DNA of 64,000 nucleotides from CAWHMS01 sp963830495. Its GTDB lineage: Bacteria > Actinomycetota > Actinomycetes > Propionibacteriales > Nocardioidaceae. Below, piece after piece: positions 52,235-61,034 of this stretch. The translations under genes were made by a program, and so were the position numbers. Below the pieces are notes generated by a model. It ran no database searches, had not been told where the DNA came from, and was given only the letters and a program-made list of their open reading frames with translations. The stretch is from the NCBI GenBank assembly GCA_963830495.1, contig CAWHMS010000002.1, positions 186,001-250,000 on the forward strand. The letters are read 5' to 3'. The stretch's first letter is position 1; the number at the start of each line of letters is the position of its first letter.

Positions 52235-53896
52235 GTGACCACCCGACGCCACTGGCTTCTCCTCGGCTCCATCGCCGGCCTGCTCTCCGCAGCCGCCGGT
52301 GTCGGCGCCGCGCACGTCGTGTCCGCCCTGCTGGGCGGCGCGCCGACGCCCATCACCGCAGTCGGCGCCCGGGTCATCGACCTCACCCCAGGACCCCTCA
52401 AGGACTGGGCGATCGAGACCCTGGGGGAGAACGACAAGCCTGCCCTGCTGGCCGGGATCTACACCATGCTGGCCCTGCTCGCCGCCGTCACCGGCCTCGT
52501 CGCGTGGCGGCATCGCACGGTCGGGCTGGTGATGGCCACCGGCCTCGGCGTGATCGGCCTGCTGGCAGCAGCGGCCGACCCCACCCTGCTGGTCGGCAGC
52601 TACGCCAAGACGACGCCCGCCGTGGTGGCCCTGGTGGTGAGCGTCGGCATGCTGGCCTGGTTCACCACTGCGGTCAGGTCCCGAGCCGAGCAGATCAAGC
52701 CGCGCGCGCGGGACGAGCAGATCTACGTCATGGTGGCGGCCACGGAGGGTACGGCGTCTGGTGGTCCCGACACACGCGACCACCTCAGCCGTCCGCATCC
52801 GATGGACCGCGAGAACCCCAAGCCGCCTGGCTTCGACCGCCGCGCCTTCCTCGCCGCCGCGCTGGTTTCTGGCGCCGTCGCTGTCACCGGCTTCGGGGCC
52901 AGTCGGCTCTTCGGCCAGGCCGGGGCCGAGTCCCGCAGCGCGATCAGGCTCCCCCGCCCGTCGGACTCGGCGGCTGCGCTGCCTGGTGCTGCCGCCCTCG
53001 GCGCAGACGGCATCTCGCCGTACATCACGTCCAACGCAGACTTCTATCGCGTCGACACCGCCCTGCAGGTGCCGCAGATCGACGCCGGCAGCTGGTCACT
53101 GCGCATCCACGGCCTTGTCGACGAGGAGATCGAGCTCAGCTTCGAGGACCTGCTCGCCATGCCCCTGGTCGAGCGCCGCATCACCCTGACCTGCGTGTCG
53201 AACGAGGTGGGCGGGGAGTACGTCGGCAACGCCACCTGGCTCGGCGTCCGGATCCAGGACCTGCTCGCACAGGTAGGTGTGAGCGCCGACGCCGACGCGG
53301 TCAAGTCCACCGCCGTCGACGGCTTCACGATCGGTACGCCGCTCGAGGTGCTGACCGACGGCCGCGACGCGCTCATCGCCATCGGGATGAACGGCGAACC
53401 GCTGCCACTCAGTCACGGCTTCCCGGCACGCATGGTCGTGCCCGGCCTCTACGGCTACGTCTCGGCCACCAAGTGGCTGGTCGACCTGGAGATCACTCGG
53501 TTCGAAGACTTCACCGCCTACTGGACCGACCGGGGCTGGGACGCCGCGGCGCCGATCAAGACGGCCAGTCGGATCGACGTACCCGGCGGCTTCGCCCGGT
53601 ACGGCACCGGCGACACGGTGACCGTTGCCGGCGTCGCGTGGGCCCAGCACACCGGCATCGAGAAGGTCGAGGTCCGCGCCGACGAAGGTCCGTGGCAGCC
53701 GGCGCGACTGGCCGTCGAAGACACCGTCGACACCTGGCGGCAGTGGGTCTTCGAGTGGGACGCAAGCGAAGCAGGATCACACACGCTCGAAGTCCGGGCC
53801 ACGGACAAGTCGGGCTACGCCCAGACTCCCCGCCGGGTCCCACCACGGCCCAACGGGGCGACGGGCTGGCACAGCGTCACGATCACCGTGACCTGA
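52235..53896 (+). CDS. Membrane-anchored molybdopterin-dependent oxidoreductase (sulfite oxidase family)
   Basis: A 553-residue protein, GTG start. The N-terminal third has four or five transmembrane segments (LLLGSIAGLLSAAAGVGAAH, AGIYTMLALLAAVTGLVAW, VGLVMATGLGVIGLLAAAA) and then a twin-arginine-like FDRRAFLAAALVSGAVAVTG segment. The molybdenum domain follows: RITLTCVSNEVGGEYVG carries the Mo-ligand Cys near residue 319, then GNATWLGVRIQDLL and LPLSHGFPARMVVPGLYGYV, and the C-terminal dimerisation domain. It acts at the membrane's outer face on sulfite or oxidised substrates such as methionine sulfoxide. Commonly encoded next to fasciclin and sigK genes, as here. Confidence 0.9.
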   Translation: MTTRRHWLLLGSIAGLLSAAAGVGAAHVVSALLGGAPTPITAVGARVIDLTPGPLKDWAIETLGENDKPALLAGIYTMLALLAAVTGLVAWRHRTVGLVMATGLGVIGLLAAAADPTLLVGSYAKTTPAVVALVVSVGMLAWFTTAVRSRAEQIKPRARDEQIYVMVAATEGTASGGPDTRDHLSRPHPMDRENPKPPGFDRRAFLAAALVSGAVAVTGFGASRLFGQAGAESRSAIRLPRPSDSAAALPGAAALGADGISPYITSNADFYRVDTALQVPQIDAGSWSLRIHGLVDEEIELSFEDLLAMPLVERRITLTCVSNEVGGEYVGNATWLGVRIQDLLAQVGVSADADAVKSTAVDGFTIGTPLEVLTDGRDALIAIGMNGEPLPLSHGFPARMVVPGLYGYVSATKWLVDLEITRFEDFTAYWTDRGWDAAAPIKTASRIDVPGGFARYGTGDTVTVAGVAWAQHTGIEKVEVRADEGPWQPARLAVEDTVDTWRQWVFEWDASEAGSHTLEVRATDKSGYAQTPRRVPPRPNGATGWHSVTITVT

Positions 53897-53971
53897 GCCG
53901 GTCCAGCTCCTCCAGGCATCACCAGAACACCACCAAACAAGACAACGCCAGAACATCAAGAGAGGTTGATC

Positions 53972-54656
53972 ATGCGCATCACACCCGTCAAGACCATCGC
54001 GGCAGCAGCCTGCACGCTGGCGCTGCTCGGTGCCGCCGGCTGCTCCGACGACGACAACGGCGACGAGGCCGGCTCCGGCAGTTCGCCGAGCGAGTCCGCC
54101 TCGGAGTCTCCGTCGGAGGACATGGGGTCCGAGGACACCGGCGACATGAGCGCCATGCTCGTGGGAGCCGGCTGTGCCGACTACGCCGAGATGGTGCCTG
54201 AAGGCGCCGGCTCGGTTGGCGGCATGGCCCAGGACCCGGTGGCCACAGCCGCCAGCAACAACCCGCTTCTCAAGACCCTGACCGCCTCCGTCTCCGGTCA
54301 ACTGAACCCGGACGTCGATCTGGTTGACACCCTCAACAGCGGTGAGTTCACCGTGTTCGCCCCGGTCGACGACGCCTTCGCGGCACTTGCCGGAGGAGAC
54401 CGTCACCGCGTTGAGCAAGCCCGCCAACGCCGACACGCTCAGCTCGATCCTGACCTACCACGTCGTGGAGGGGCAGCTCGCCCCGGCCGATGTCGTGGGC
54501 AGCCAGGAGACGGTGCAGGGCGAGATGGTCGAGGTCACCGGCAGCGGTGACAACCTCAAGGTCAACGACGCCAACGTCATCTGTGGCGGCGTCCAGACCG
54601 CCAACGCCACGGTGTACCTGATCGACTCCGTGCTGAGCCCGCCCGCAGCGGGCTGA
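53972..54656 (+). pseudogene. Fasciclin-domain lipoprotein, frameshifted (MPT70/MPT83-like)
   Basis: Two frames make one protein of about 227 residues. The first (ATG 53972, with AAGAGAGG upstream) begins with a lipoprotein signal LALLGAAGCSDDD (lipobox LLGAAGC) and runs into VDTLNSGEFTVFAPVDDAFA; the second supplies LPEETVTALSKPANADTLSS, ILTYHVVEGQLAPADVVG, ICGGVQTANATVYLIDSVL. The junction is at the TT in GGCACTTGCC (54387-54388): removal of one T restores the frame. Fasciclin domains mediate adhesion or protein contact; homologues MPT70 and MPT83 are SigK targets. Either a recent frameshift or a sequencing error. Confidence 0.85.
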
Positions 54657-54824
54657 CCCGAACCCCGGGGAGGGCTCGCACTCGCAGGCGACCCTCCCCG
54701 GCCCAGGGCCAGGCCGGCCCATGGTGGAAGGAATCCGATGACCGCAGCCGCGGTGTCGACAGCCGGGCGGACACGCATCACGGTCGGCCTTCGCCCCCTA
54801 ACCGTGCATGGCACAGTGGTGCCC

Positions 54825-55394
54825 ATGCCATCCTCCACCCGGGCGCGTGAGCTGATCGAGCTCATGCGCCAGGTGGCTGCTGGCGACCAGGCCGCGTTCG
54901 CAGCGGTGTACGACGCCACCTCGCGGAGTGTCTTCGGGGTCGCGCTGCGGGTACTGACCGATCACGCCCAAGCCGAGGAAGTCACCCAAGAGGTGTACAT
55001 CGAGGCCTGGCGATCGGCCGCTCGCTACGACCCCGACCAAGGCTCGGTCTCGGCCTGGCTGACCACGTTCGCCCACCGCAAGGCCGTCGACCGGGTCCGG
55101 TCGGTGGAGCGGTCCCGGCAGCGCGAGCGACGCCACGCCGAAGCCTCGGCCGAGCCACATGCAGCCGATACTGCGGAGACGGTGGTGGCGCACGACGATG
55201 CTGACCGGGTACGTCGCGCCGTACGCGACCTGCCCGAGGCGCAGCGAACCGCGATCGAGCTCGCCTACTACCAGGGCCGGACGCAGCGGGAGATCGCGGA
55301 GTTCTTGGAGATTCCGCTCGGAACGGCCAAGACCCGGATCAGAGACGCCTTGAAACGGCTCCGACGAGCGATGGGAGAGATCACCCATGAATGA
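54825..55394 (+). CDS. sigK: ECF RNA polymerase sigma factor SigK
   Basis: A 189-residue ECF sigma factor. Region 2 is AAFAAVYDATSRSVFGVALR, EEVTQEVYIEAWRSAARYDP and GSVSAWLTTFAHRKAVDRVR; region 4 is LPEAQRTAIELAYYQGRTQR then EIAEFLEIPLGTAKTRIRDAL. ATG 54825 is chosen over upstream GTG and further codons. It overlaps the anti-sigma gene by 8 bases, and a frameshifted fasciclin gene lies just upstream, the order seen for SigK loci. Regulation through the membrane anti-sigma factor is by family analogy. Confidence 0.9.
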   Translation: MPSSTRARELIELMRQVAAGDQAAFAAVYDATSRSVFGVALRVLTDHAQAEEVTQEVYIEAWRSAARYDPDQGSVSAWLTTFAHRKAVDRVRSVERSRQRERRHAEASAEPHAADTAETVVAHDDADRVRRAVRDLPEAQRTAIELAYYQGRTQREIAEFLEIPLGTAKTRIRDALKRLRRAMGEITHE

Positions 55395-56256
55395 CATCCG
55401 CGATCTGCACTCCCTTGCCGCCGGATACGTCGTCGATGCGCTCGACCCGGACGAGACGCGGGAGTTCGAGCGACACCTGGCCGGCTGCGACGCCTGCCGC
55501 CGCGAGGTGGCCGAGCTGCGCGAGGTCACGGCTGCGCTGGCCCAGTCCGTGGCGGCGGAGCCCACCCCGGCCTTGCGAGGATCGATCCTGGACGCCATCG
55601 CCGAGACCCCGCAGGACTCCGGCGCGACGGCAGAGCTGGACTCCGGGGCGGCGGCCGCGCTGGACTCCAAGCCTGCGGCCGCACCCGATACCTCGCCCCA
55701 CCGCACCGGCTCGTCGGTCACCCCGCTGCGCGCTTCGCGGGAACCCCGCCATGTCGACGCCAGACCACGGCGGACCCGCCGCTGGACCGGTGCACTGGTC
55801 GCCGCGTCGGTGCTGGCCGCGGTCGGCCTCGGGGGGTGGGCGTGGCAGAGCCAGCAGGAGCTCGACGACACCCGTCAGGAGTCCGAGCTGGTGGCGGCCG
55901 ACAACGCCCGCCTGACCGAGCTGCTCGCTGCCGACGACGTCCAGACCGTGCAGGGCGAGTTCGCCAGCGGCGGCGAGGGCGTTGTGGTGCTCTCGAGGTC
56001 GGAGGACTCCGCCGTCTTGCTCGGGCGCGACCTGGCCGACCTGCCCGACGACGAGGTCTACCAGGCGTGGCTGATCGCCGGCGACGACGCACCCGTCTCG
56101 GCGGGCACCTTCACGCCCGAGGACAACCGCTCGCTCGTCGAGCTGCCCCGCCAAGCGGTCGACGTCGATACCGTCGCGGTGACCGCCGAACCCGAGGGCG
56201 GGTCGGAGCAGCCCACCACGGACATCCTGTTCGCCGTCGAGCTACCCAAGGCCTGA
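55387..56256 (+). CDS. rskA: Anti-sigma-K factor RskA
   Basis: A 289-residue membrane anti-sigma factor. The zinc-finger-like anti-sigma domain ends HLAGCDACRREVAELREVTA (HxxxCxxC); a disordered Ala/Pro region follows; one transmembrane helix lies at about residues 131-153 (WTGALVAASVLAAVGLGGWA); the extracellular domain has VVVLSRSEDSAVLLGRDLAD, EVYQAWLIAGDDAPVSAGTF, typical of RskA. It inhibits SigK at the membrane until cleaved. Start overlaps the end of sigK by 8 bases, guaranteeing balanced synthesis. Confidence 0.92.
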   Translation: MNDIRDLHSLAAGYVVDALDPDETREFERHLAGCDACRREVAELREVTAALAQSVAAEPTPALRGSILDAIAETPQDSGATAELDSGAAAALDSKPAAAPDTSPHRTGSSVTPLRASREPRHVDARPRRTRRWTGALVAASVLAAVGLGGWAWQSQQELDDTRQESELVAADNARLTELLAADDVQTVQGEFASGGEGVVVLSRSEDSAVLLGRDLADLPDDEVYQAWLIAGDDAPVSAGTFTPEDNRSLVELPRQAVDVDTVAVTAEPEGGSEQPTTDILFAVELPKA

Positions 56257-56280
56257 CCTGTCACCGGCGCGGGTATCCGG

Positions 56281-56342
56281 GTGATGTCGCGTCGTACGCA
56301 CGGTGCACGGGTCGCGGAGTCTGCGCACCACGCGAGATCGCC
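56281..56342. repeat. Dispersed palindrome, TGCGCACC family, copy 2
   Basis: GTGATGTCGCGTCGTACGCA (56281-56300) and TGCGCACCACGCGAGATCGC (56322-56341) are imperfectly complementary and match the arms of the element at 16741, with the same 41-base offset. It lies in the gap between convergent rskA and the HAD phosphatase gene. Confidence 0.7.
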
Positions 56343-56360
56343 ATCCCTGGAGCGAGAACC

Positions 56361-57167
56361 TCAGCTGACCGCGAGATGCCGTAGGTCGAACCATCGGCCG
56401 AGCTCGCTCGCCACACCGTCCTCGGCCAGGCTGCCCGTCACCGCGTCGGCCACGGCAAGGACCTCGGCCGGCGATTGCCCCATCGCGACGCCTCGCCCCG
56501 CCCAGCTGAGCATCTCGAGGTCGTTGCGACCGTCACCGATGGCGAGTACGTCGGCCTGCGCGACTCCGAGGGTGGCCGCCACCTCGGACAGCGCTGACGC
56601 CTTCGACACCCCTTCCGGAGCCAGGTCGAGCCAGGCCGTGTAGCCCACGAAGTAGTTGATGCTGTGCAGCCCGAGACGCTCGGCGAGCGCGAGGAAGTCC
56701 TCGGCCGACGACTCGGGATCCCTGATGATGACCCTGGTCACCGGCTCGGCGACCAGCTCGTCGAGAGTCTGCAGCCACATCTGGCCGGTGATCTCGCCAT
56801 CCGGGAACGGTCGGTTGATGCGATACCCGCCACCCACCACCTCGACCGCCACCAGCGCTTCGCCCACGTGCTCGAGCACCATCTCCACTGCAGGCCGAGC
56901 ATCGAAGGTCACGGTCCTCGTCACCTCGACCGGCGGGTAGGTGAAGGTGACAGCGCCGTTGCTCGCCACGCAATGGCCACGGTCGAGCCCGAGCAGGTCG
57001 ATGATGCGGGTGATGCCGAAGACGGATCGACCCGTGGACAGCACCACGTGTGTACCGGCCGAGATCGCCGCCGCGACCGCGTCCACCACCGCAGGAGTGA
57101 CGCGCTCGGCCGCGTCGACGAGCGTCCCGTCGATGTCGAGCGCGATCAGCCGCGGCGTGAAGCTCAC
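56361..57167 (-). CDS. HAD-superfamily Cof-type phosphatase
   Basis: A 268-residue HAD phosphatase. GTG start at 57167 overlapping the serS stop. Motif I RLIALDIDGTLVDAAE (Asp nucleophile), motif II VVLSTGR, motif III/lysine VSKASALSEVAATLGV, and motif IV DVLAIGDGRNDLEMLSWAG. The cap is a Cof/type IIB alpha-beta domain (VASNGAVTFTYPPVEV, YRINRPFPDGEITGQMW). Such enzymes hydrolyse sugar phosphates or flavin-related phosphates; the exact substrate is open. Confidence 0.9.
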   Translation of the reverse strand: MSFTPRLIALDIDGTLVDAAERVTPAVVDAVAAAISAGTHVVLSTGRSVFGITRIIDLLGLDRGHCVASNGAVTFTYPPVEVTRTVTFDARPAVEMVLEHVGEALVAVEVVGGGYRINRPFPDGEITGQMWLQTLDELVAEPVTRVIIRDPESSAEDFLALAERLGLHSINYFVGYTAWLDLAPEGVSKASALSEVAATLGVAQADVLAIGDGRNDLEMLSWAGRGVAMGQSPAEVLAVADAVTGSLAEDGVASELGRWFDLRHLAVS

Positions 57168-58438
57168 GCGACGGGGTCCAGCGTCGTACGCCCCTGGAGA
57201 TAGGGCTGGAGGGCAGCCGGCAGCCGGATCGAACCGTCGGCCTGCTGATGGTTCTCCAGGATGGCGACGATCGTGCGCGGTACGGCGCACAGCGTGCCGT
57301 TGAGCGTCGCGAGCGGCCGGATCCCCTCGGCGAAGCGAGCCCGGATGCCGAGGCGACGGGCCTGGAAGTCGGTGCAGTTGGACGTCGACGTCAGCTCGCG
57401 GTAACGCCCCTGGGTGGGGATCCAGGCTTCGCAGTCGAACTTGCGCGCTGCCGACAGACCGAGGTCGCCGGCGGCCGTGTCGATGATGCGGAAGGGTAGC
57501 TCGAGCTTGCCCAGGAACTCCTTCTCCCAGTCGAGCAGCCGCTGGTGCTCCGCGTAGGACTCCTCGACGGTCGTGTAGGAGAACATCTCCACCTTGTCGA
57601 ACCAGTGCACCCGGATGATGCCCCGGGTGTCCTTGCCGTAGGAGCCCGCCTCCTTGCGGAAGCACGGGCTGAACGCGGCGTAGCGCCGGGGCAGGTCGTC
57701 GGCGTCGAGGATCTCGTCGGAGTGGTACGCCGCCAGCGGGACCTCGGACGTGCCCACCAGGTAGAGGTCCTCGCCCTCGATGCGGTAGACGTCGTCGGCG
57801 GCCTGGCCGAGGAAGCCGGTGCCCTCCATCGCCCGAGGCTTGACCAGTGCCGGCGGGATCATCGAAGTGAAGCCAGCCGCCCGCGCCTGGTCGAGCGCCA
57901 TGTTCACGAGCGCGAACTCCAGGTCGGCGCCGGCTCCGGTCAGGTAATAGAAGCGGGCGCCCGAAACCTTGGCGCCTCGCTCGACGTCGATGGCGCCGAG
58001 CCGCTTGCCGAGCTCGACGTGGTCGAGTGGCTCGAACCCGTCCGCTCCGAAGTCGCGCGGTTCGCCGACGTGCTCCAGGACCGTGTAGTCGTCTTCGCCA
58101 CCGGCCGGCGCCTCCGGCGCGGCGAGGTTGGGCATCAGTGCGACTGCCGTGCCGTAGGACTCCTCGGCCTTGACCTGGGCCGCCTCGGCGTCCTTGACCC
58201 GCGCGGCGAGCTCCCGGGTCTTGGCCAGGATGCTCGCGCGATCGTCGCCTTGTGCCTGGGCTACCTGCTTGCCCAGCTTCTTCTGCTCGGCGCGGAGCCG
58301 CTCGAAATCGGCGATCGACGTACGGCGGGCCTCGTCGGCCGCGAGGATCTCGTCGACGAGCTCCGGCGAGGCGCCGCGGCGGCGCTGGGCCTCGCGGGCG
58401 GTCTCGGGGTCGTCACGGAGCACGCGGAGATCGATCAC
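57164..58438 (-). CDS. serS: Seryl-tRNA synthetase
   Basis: A 424-residue class II aminoacyl-tRNA synthetase. The N-terminal long helical hairpin (about residues 30-100) binds the serine tRNA variable arm, after the start MIDLRVLRDDPETAREAQRR. Catalytic motifs: motif 1 in ARAAGFTSMIPPALVKPRAM, the Ser-binding YLVGTSEVPLAAYHSDEIL, motif 2 RYAAFSPCFRKEAGSYGKD then TRGIIRVHWFDKVEM, and motif 3 LNGTLCAVPRTIVAILENHQ. Two tRNA-Ser genes are in the window. No T-box is seen in the 290-base upstream gap, which instead carries two palindromic repeats. Confidence 0.97.
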   Translation of the reverse strand: MIDLRVLRDDPETAREAQRRRGASPELVDEILAADEARRTSIADFERLRAEQKKLGKQVAQAQGDDRASILAKTRELAARVKDAEAAQVKAEESYGTAVALMPNLAAPEAPAGGEDDYTVLEHVGEPRDFGADGFEPLDHVELGKRLGAIDVERGAKVSGARFYYLTGAGADLEFALVNMALDQARAAGFTSMIPPALVKPRAMEGTGFLGQAADDVYRIEGEDLYLVGTSEVPLAAYHSDEILDADDLPRRYAAFSPCFRKEAGSYGKDTRGIIRVHWFDKVEMFSYTTVEESYAEHQRLLDWEKEFLGKLELPFRIIDTAAGDLGLSAARKFDCEAWIPTQGRYRELTSTSNCTDFQARRLGIRARFAEGIRPLATLNGTLCAVPRTIVAILENHQQADGSIRLPAALQPYLQGRTTLDPVA

Positions 58439-58514
58439 CGGTCAAGTTTATCGGCCGGTGCAGGTCGACTCGACGCGTTTGTCCCTTCCTGAGTCACCCA
58501 AGCTCCCAGCCGGG

Positions 58515-58571
58515 TCAGGATTCGTCCGAATCAGCGCGCGGTCTCGCGAGGCGTCCCACCCGGACGAATCC
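58515..58571. repeat. Dispersed palindrome, GGATTCGTCCG family, copy 2
   Basis: GGATTCGTCCG (58518-58528) is exactly complementary to CGGACGAATCC (58561-58571), with a nested ATTCG-TC-CGAAT palindrome in the left arm. It begins GTCAGGATTCGTCCG like the copy at 41.4 kb. Confidence 0.8.
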
Positions 58572-58587
58572 ACGAGGGGAGCGACCG

Positions 58588-58644
58588 TCAGGATTCGTCC
58601 GAATCAGCGCGGGCACCCGTGACGCGGCCCACCCGGACGAATCC
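58588..58644. repeat. Dispersed palindrome, GGATTCGTCCG family, copy 3
   Basis: GGATTCGTCCG (58591-58601) pairs with CGGACGAATCC (58634-58644). The spacing and the first 21 bases equal those of the copy 73 bases upstream, so the two are a tandem duplication between divergent serS and the molybdoenzyme gene. Confidence 0.8.
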
Positions 58645-58730
58645 TGGAGTGGCGAGCCGTCACCCGCGGTCGCGCCGCGTCGTCACCGGCGTGAGAATGG
58701 CGGTTGGAGACAATCCCCAAGGAGACGACC

Positions 58731-61034
58731 GTGGCCGACAAGGCGCCTGCACACGATCCTGGCGATGACCGCATCGAGGTGGGTCAGCGCAAGGAGTGGG
58801 TCGCTGGCGTGCCCGGCGTGGTCGCCTCGCTGCGGATGAGCAACCAGCAGATGGGGGTACGACGTACGGCGCTCACGCTGCTCCGGGTCAACCAGGACAA
58901 GGGGTTCGACTGCCCTGGCTGCGCGTGGCCCGACGGCGATGCGCCGGCCCGGCACGTCGCGGAGTTCTGCGAGAACGGCGCGAAGGCGGTGGCCGAGGAG
59001 GCGACGCTGCGGCGCGTGACACCGGAGTTCTTCGCTGACCACTCCGTCGACGTCCTTGCCGAGCGCAGCGACTACTGGCTCGGTCAGCAAGGCCGGCTGA
59101 CCCAGCCGATGTGGAAGCCGAAGGGATCCCGGCACTACGAGGCGGTCACCTGGGACCGGGCGCTGGACATCGTCGCCGACAAGCTCCGCTCGCTCGGCCA
59201 CCCCGACGAAGCGACCTTCTACACGTCCGGCCGCACGTCGAACGAGGCGGCGTTCGTCTATCAGCTGTTCGCCCGGCGCCTCGGCACCAACAACCTGCCG
59301 GACTGCTCCAACATGTGCCACGAGTCCAGTGGTGCCGCACTCATCGAGACGATCGGCGTCGGCAAGGGATCCGTGCTGCTCGACGACATCTACGCGGCCG
59401 ACCTCATCATCATCGTCGGGCAGAACCCCGGCACCAACCATCCCCGCATGCTCACCGCCCTCGAGCGGGCGAAGGAGAACGGCGCCCGGATCGTCGCCGT
59501 CAACCCGCTGTCGGAGGCCGGGCTCATCCGGTTCAAGAACCCGCAGAAGCCTCGCGGCGTACTGGGCCGAGGCACCACGGTCGCCGACCAGTACGCCCGG
59601 ATCCGGGTCGCTGGCGACCAGGCGTTCTTCCAGGCTCTGGGCGCGCTGGTGCTCGAGGCCGAGGAGAGGGCGCCCGGTACGGCGCTCGACCGCGCCTTCA
59701 TCGACCAGCACACGATCGGCTTCGACGACTACCGCAAGCACCTCGCCGAGCTGGACTGGGACGACGTCGCCACGGCGACCGGCCTTACTCGCCCGGAGAT
59801 CGAGCAGGTCGCCCGCAGCTACCTTGGCAGCAACCGGGTCATCGTCTGTTGGGCGATGGGGCTCACCCAGCACAAGAAGGCAGTGCCGACGATCAAGGAG
59901 ATCGTCAACCTGCTGCTGCTGCGCGGCAACATCGGCAAGCCCGGGGCGGGGGTCTGCCCCGTGCGCGGGCACTCCAACGTGCAGGGCGACCGCACGATGG
60001 GGATCTGGGAGCGGATGCCGCCTGCCTTCCTGGACCGGCTGCAGAAGGTCTTCGCGTTCGATCCGCCGCGAGAGCATGGCTTCGACACCGTGGCGGCGAT
60101 CGGCGCGATGCGCGACCGCCGTACCAAGGTCTTCTTCGCCATGGGCGGCAACTTCGTCGCGGCGACGCCGGATACCGACGTGACGGAGGCGGCCATGCGC
60201 CGCGTCGAGTTGACCGTGCAGGTCTCCACGAAGCTCAACCGCTCCCATGCCGTGGTGGGCGACGAGGCGCTGATCCTGCCGTGTCTGGGCCGGACCGAGC
60301 GCGACGTCCAGCAGACCGGCGAGCAGTTCGTGACCGTCGAGGACTCGATGGGCGTCGTGCATACGAGCCGGGGCAGGCTCGCGCCGGGGTCTCACACGTT
60401 GCTCAGCGAGGTGCAGATCGTGACTCGGCTCGCCGAGCGGCTCTTCGGAGCTGACGACGGTGAGCTGCGGTGGGGGCAGCTCGGTGCCGACTACGACGAG
60501 ATCCGCGACCGGATCGAGGAGATCGTGCCCGGCTTCGACGACTTCAACGCGCGGGTGCGTGAGGAGGGCGGCTTCGCGCTTCCTCATCCGCCCCGGGACG
60601 AACGCCGCTTCCCGACCGCCTCGGGCAAGGCGGTCTTCACGGCCAACCCGCTCGAGGTGCTGCGGGTGCCGGCGGGTCGGCTGCTGCTGCAGACGGTGCG
60701 CAGTCACGACCAGTTCAACACGACCATCTACGGCTTGGACGATCGCTATCGAGGCATCAAGCAGGGCCGCCGCGTCGTCTTCGTGCACCCTGACGACGTA
60801 CGTGCCCATGGGCTCTCCGACGGAGACATGGTCGACATCGTGAGCGAGTGGCGCGACGGTTCGGAGCGGCGGGCCGCTGGCTTCCGGGTAGTCGGGTTCG
60901 ACACCGCCCGGGGGTGTGCGGCAACCTACTTCCCCGAGGCCAACGTGCTGGTACCCCTCGACTCCGTCGCGGAGACGTCCAACACCCCCACCTCGAAGAG
61001 CATCGTCGTGAGACTCGAGAAGGTACGTGACTGA
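58731..61034 (+). CDS. FdhF/YdeP-family molybdopterin oxidoreductase
   Basis: A 767-residue soluble molybdoenzyme of the YdeP/FdhF-like group. The GTG at 58731 is preceded by AAGGAG. It carries the family's N-terminal GFDCPGCAWPDGD, a MPT-binding core (FYTSGRTSNEAAFVYQLFAR, DCSNMCHESSGAAL, IIIVGQNPGTNHPRML, IVCWAMGLTQHKKAV, GAGVCPVRGHSNVQGDRTMG, VFFAMGGNFVAATPDTD) and a C-terminal dinucleotide domain (RGCAATYFPEANVLVPLDSV). Substrate is not known; formate is only one option. It overlaps the downstream gene by 8 bases. Confidence 0.92.
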   Translation: MADKAPAHDPGDDRIEVGQRKEWVAGVPGVVASLRMSNQQMGVRRTALTLLRVNQDKGFDCPGCAWPDGDAPARHVAEFCENGAKAVAEEATLRRVTPEFFADHSVDVLAERSDYWLGQQGRLTQPMWKPKGSRHYEAVTWDRALDIVADKLRSLGHPDEATFYTSGRTSNEAAFVYQLFARRLGTNNLPDCSNMCHESSGAALIETIGVGKGSVLLDDIYAADLIIIVGQNPGTNHPRMLTALERAKENGARIVAVNPLSEAGLIRFKNPQKPRGVLGRGTTVADQYARIRVAGDQAFFQALGALVLEAEERAPGTALDRAFIDQHTIGFDDYRKHLAELDWDDVATATGLTRPEIEQVARSYLGSNRVIVCWAMGLTQHKKAVPTIKEIVNLLLLRGNIGKPGAGVCPVRGHSNVQGDRTMGIWERMPPAFLDRLQKVFAFDPPREHGFDTVAAIGAMRDRRTKVFFAMGGNFVAATPDTDVTEAAMRRVELTVQVSTKLNRSHAVVGDEALILPCLGRTERDVQQTGEQFVTVEDSMGVVHTSRGRLAPGSHTLLSEVQIVTRLAERLFGADDGELRWGQLGADYDEIRDRIEEIVPGFDDFNARVREEGGFALPHPPRDERRFPTASGKAVFTANPLEVLRVPAGRLLLQTVRSHDQFNTTIYGLDDRYRGIKQGRRVVFVHPDDVRAHGLSDGDMVDIVSEWRDGSERRAAGFRVVGFDTARGCAATYFPEANVLVPLDSVAETSNTPTSKSIVVRLEKVRD

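Noticed and set aside
56361..58644. Attenuator or operon promoter between serS and the HAD gene
   Set aside because: The two genes overlap by four bases, so there is no intergenic space for one.
58440..58730. T-box riboswitch upstream of serS
   Set aside because: No specifier loop or T-box consensus is visible; the gap is filled by two palindromic repeats.
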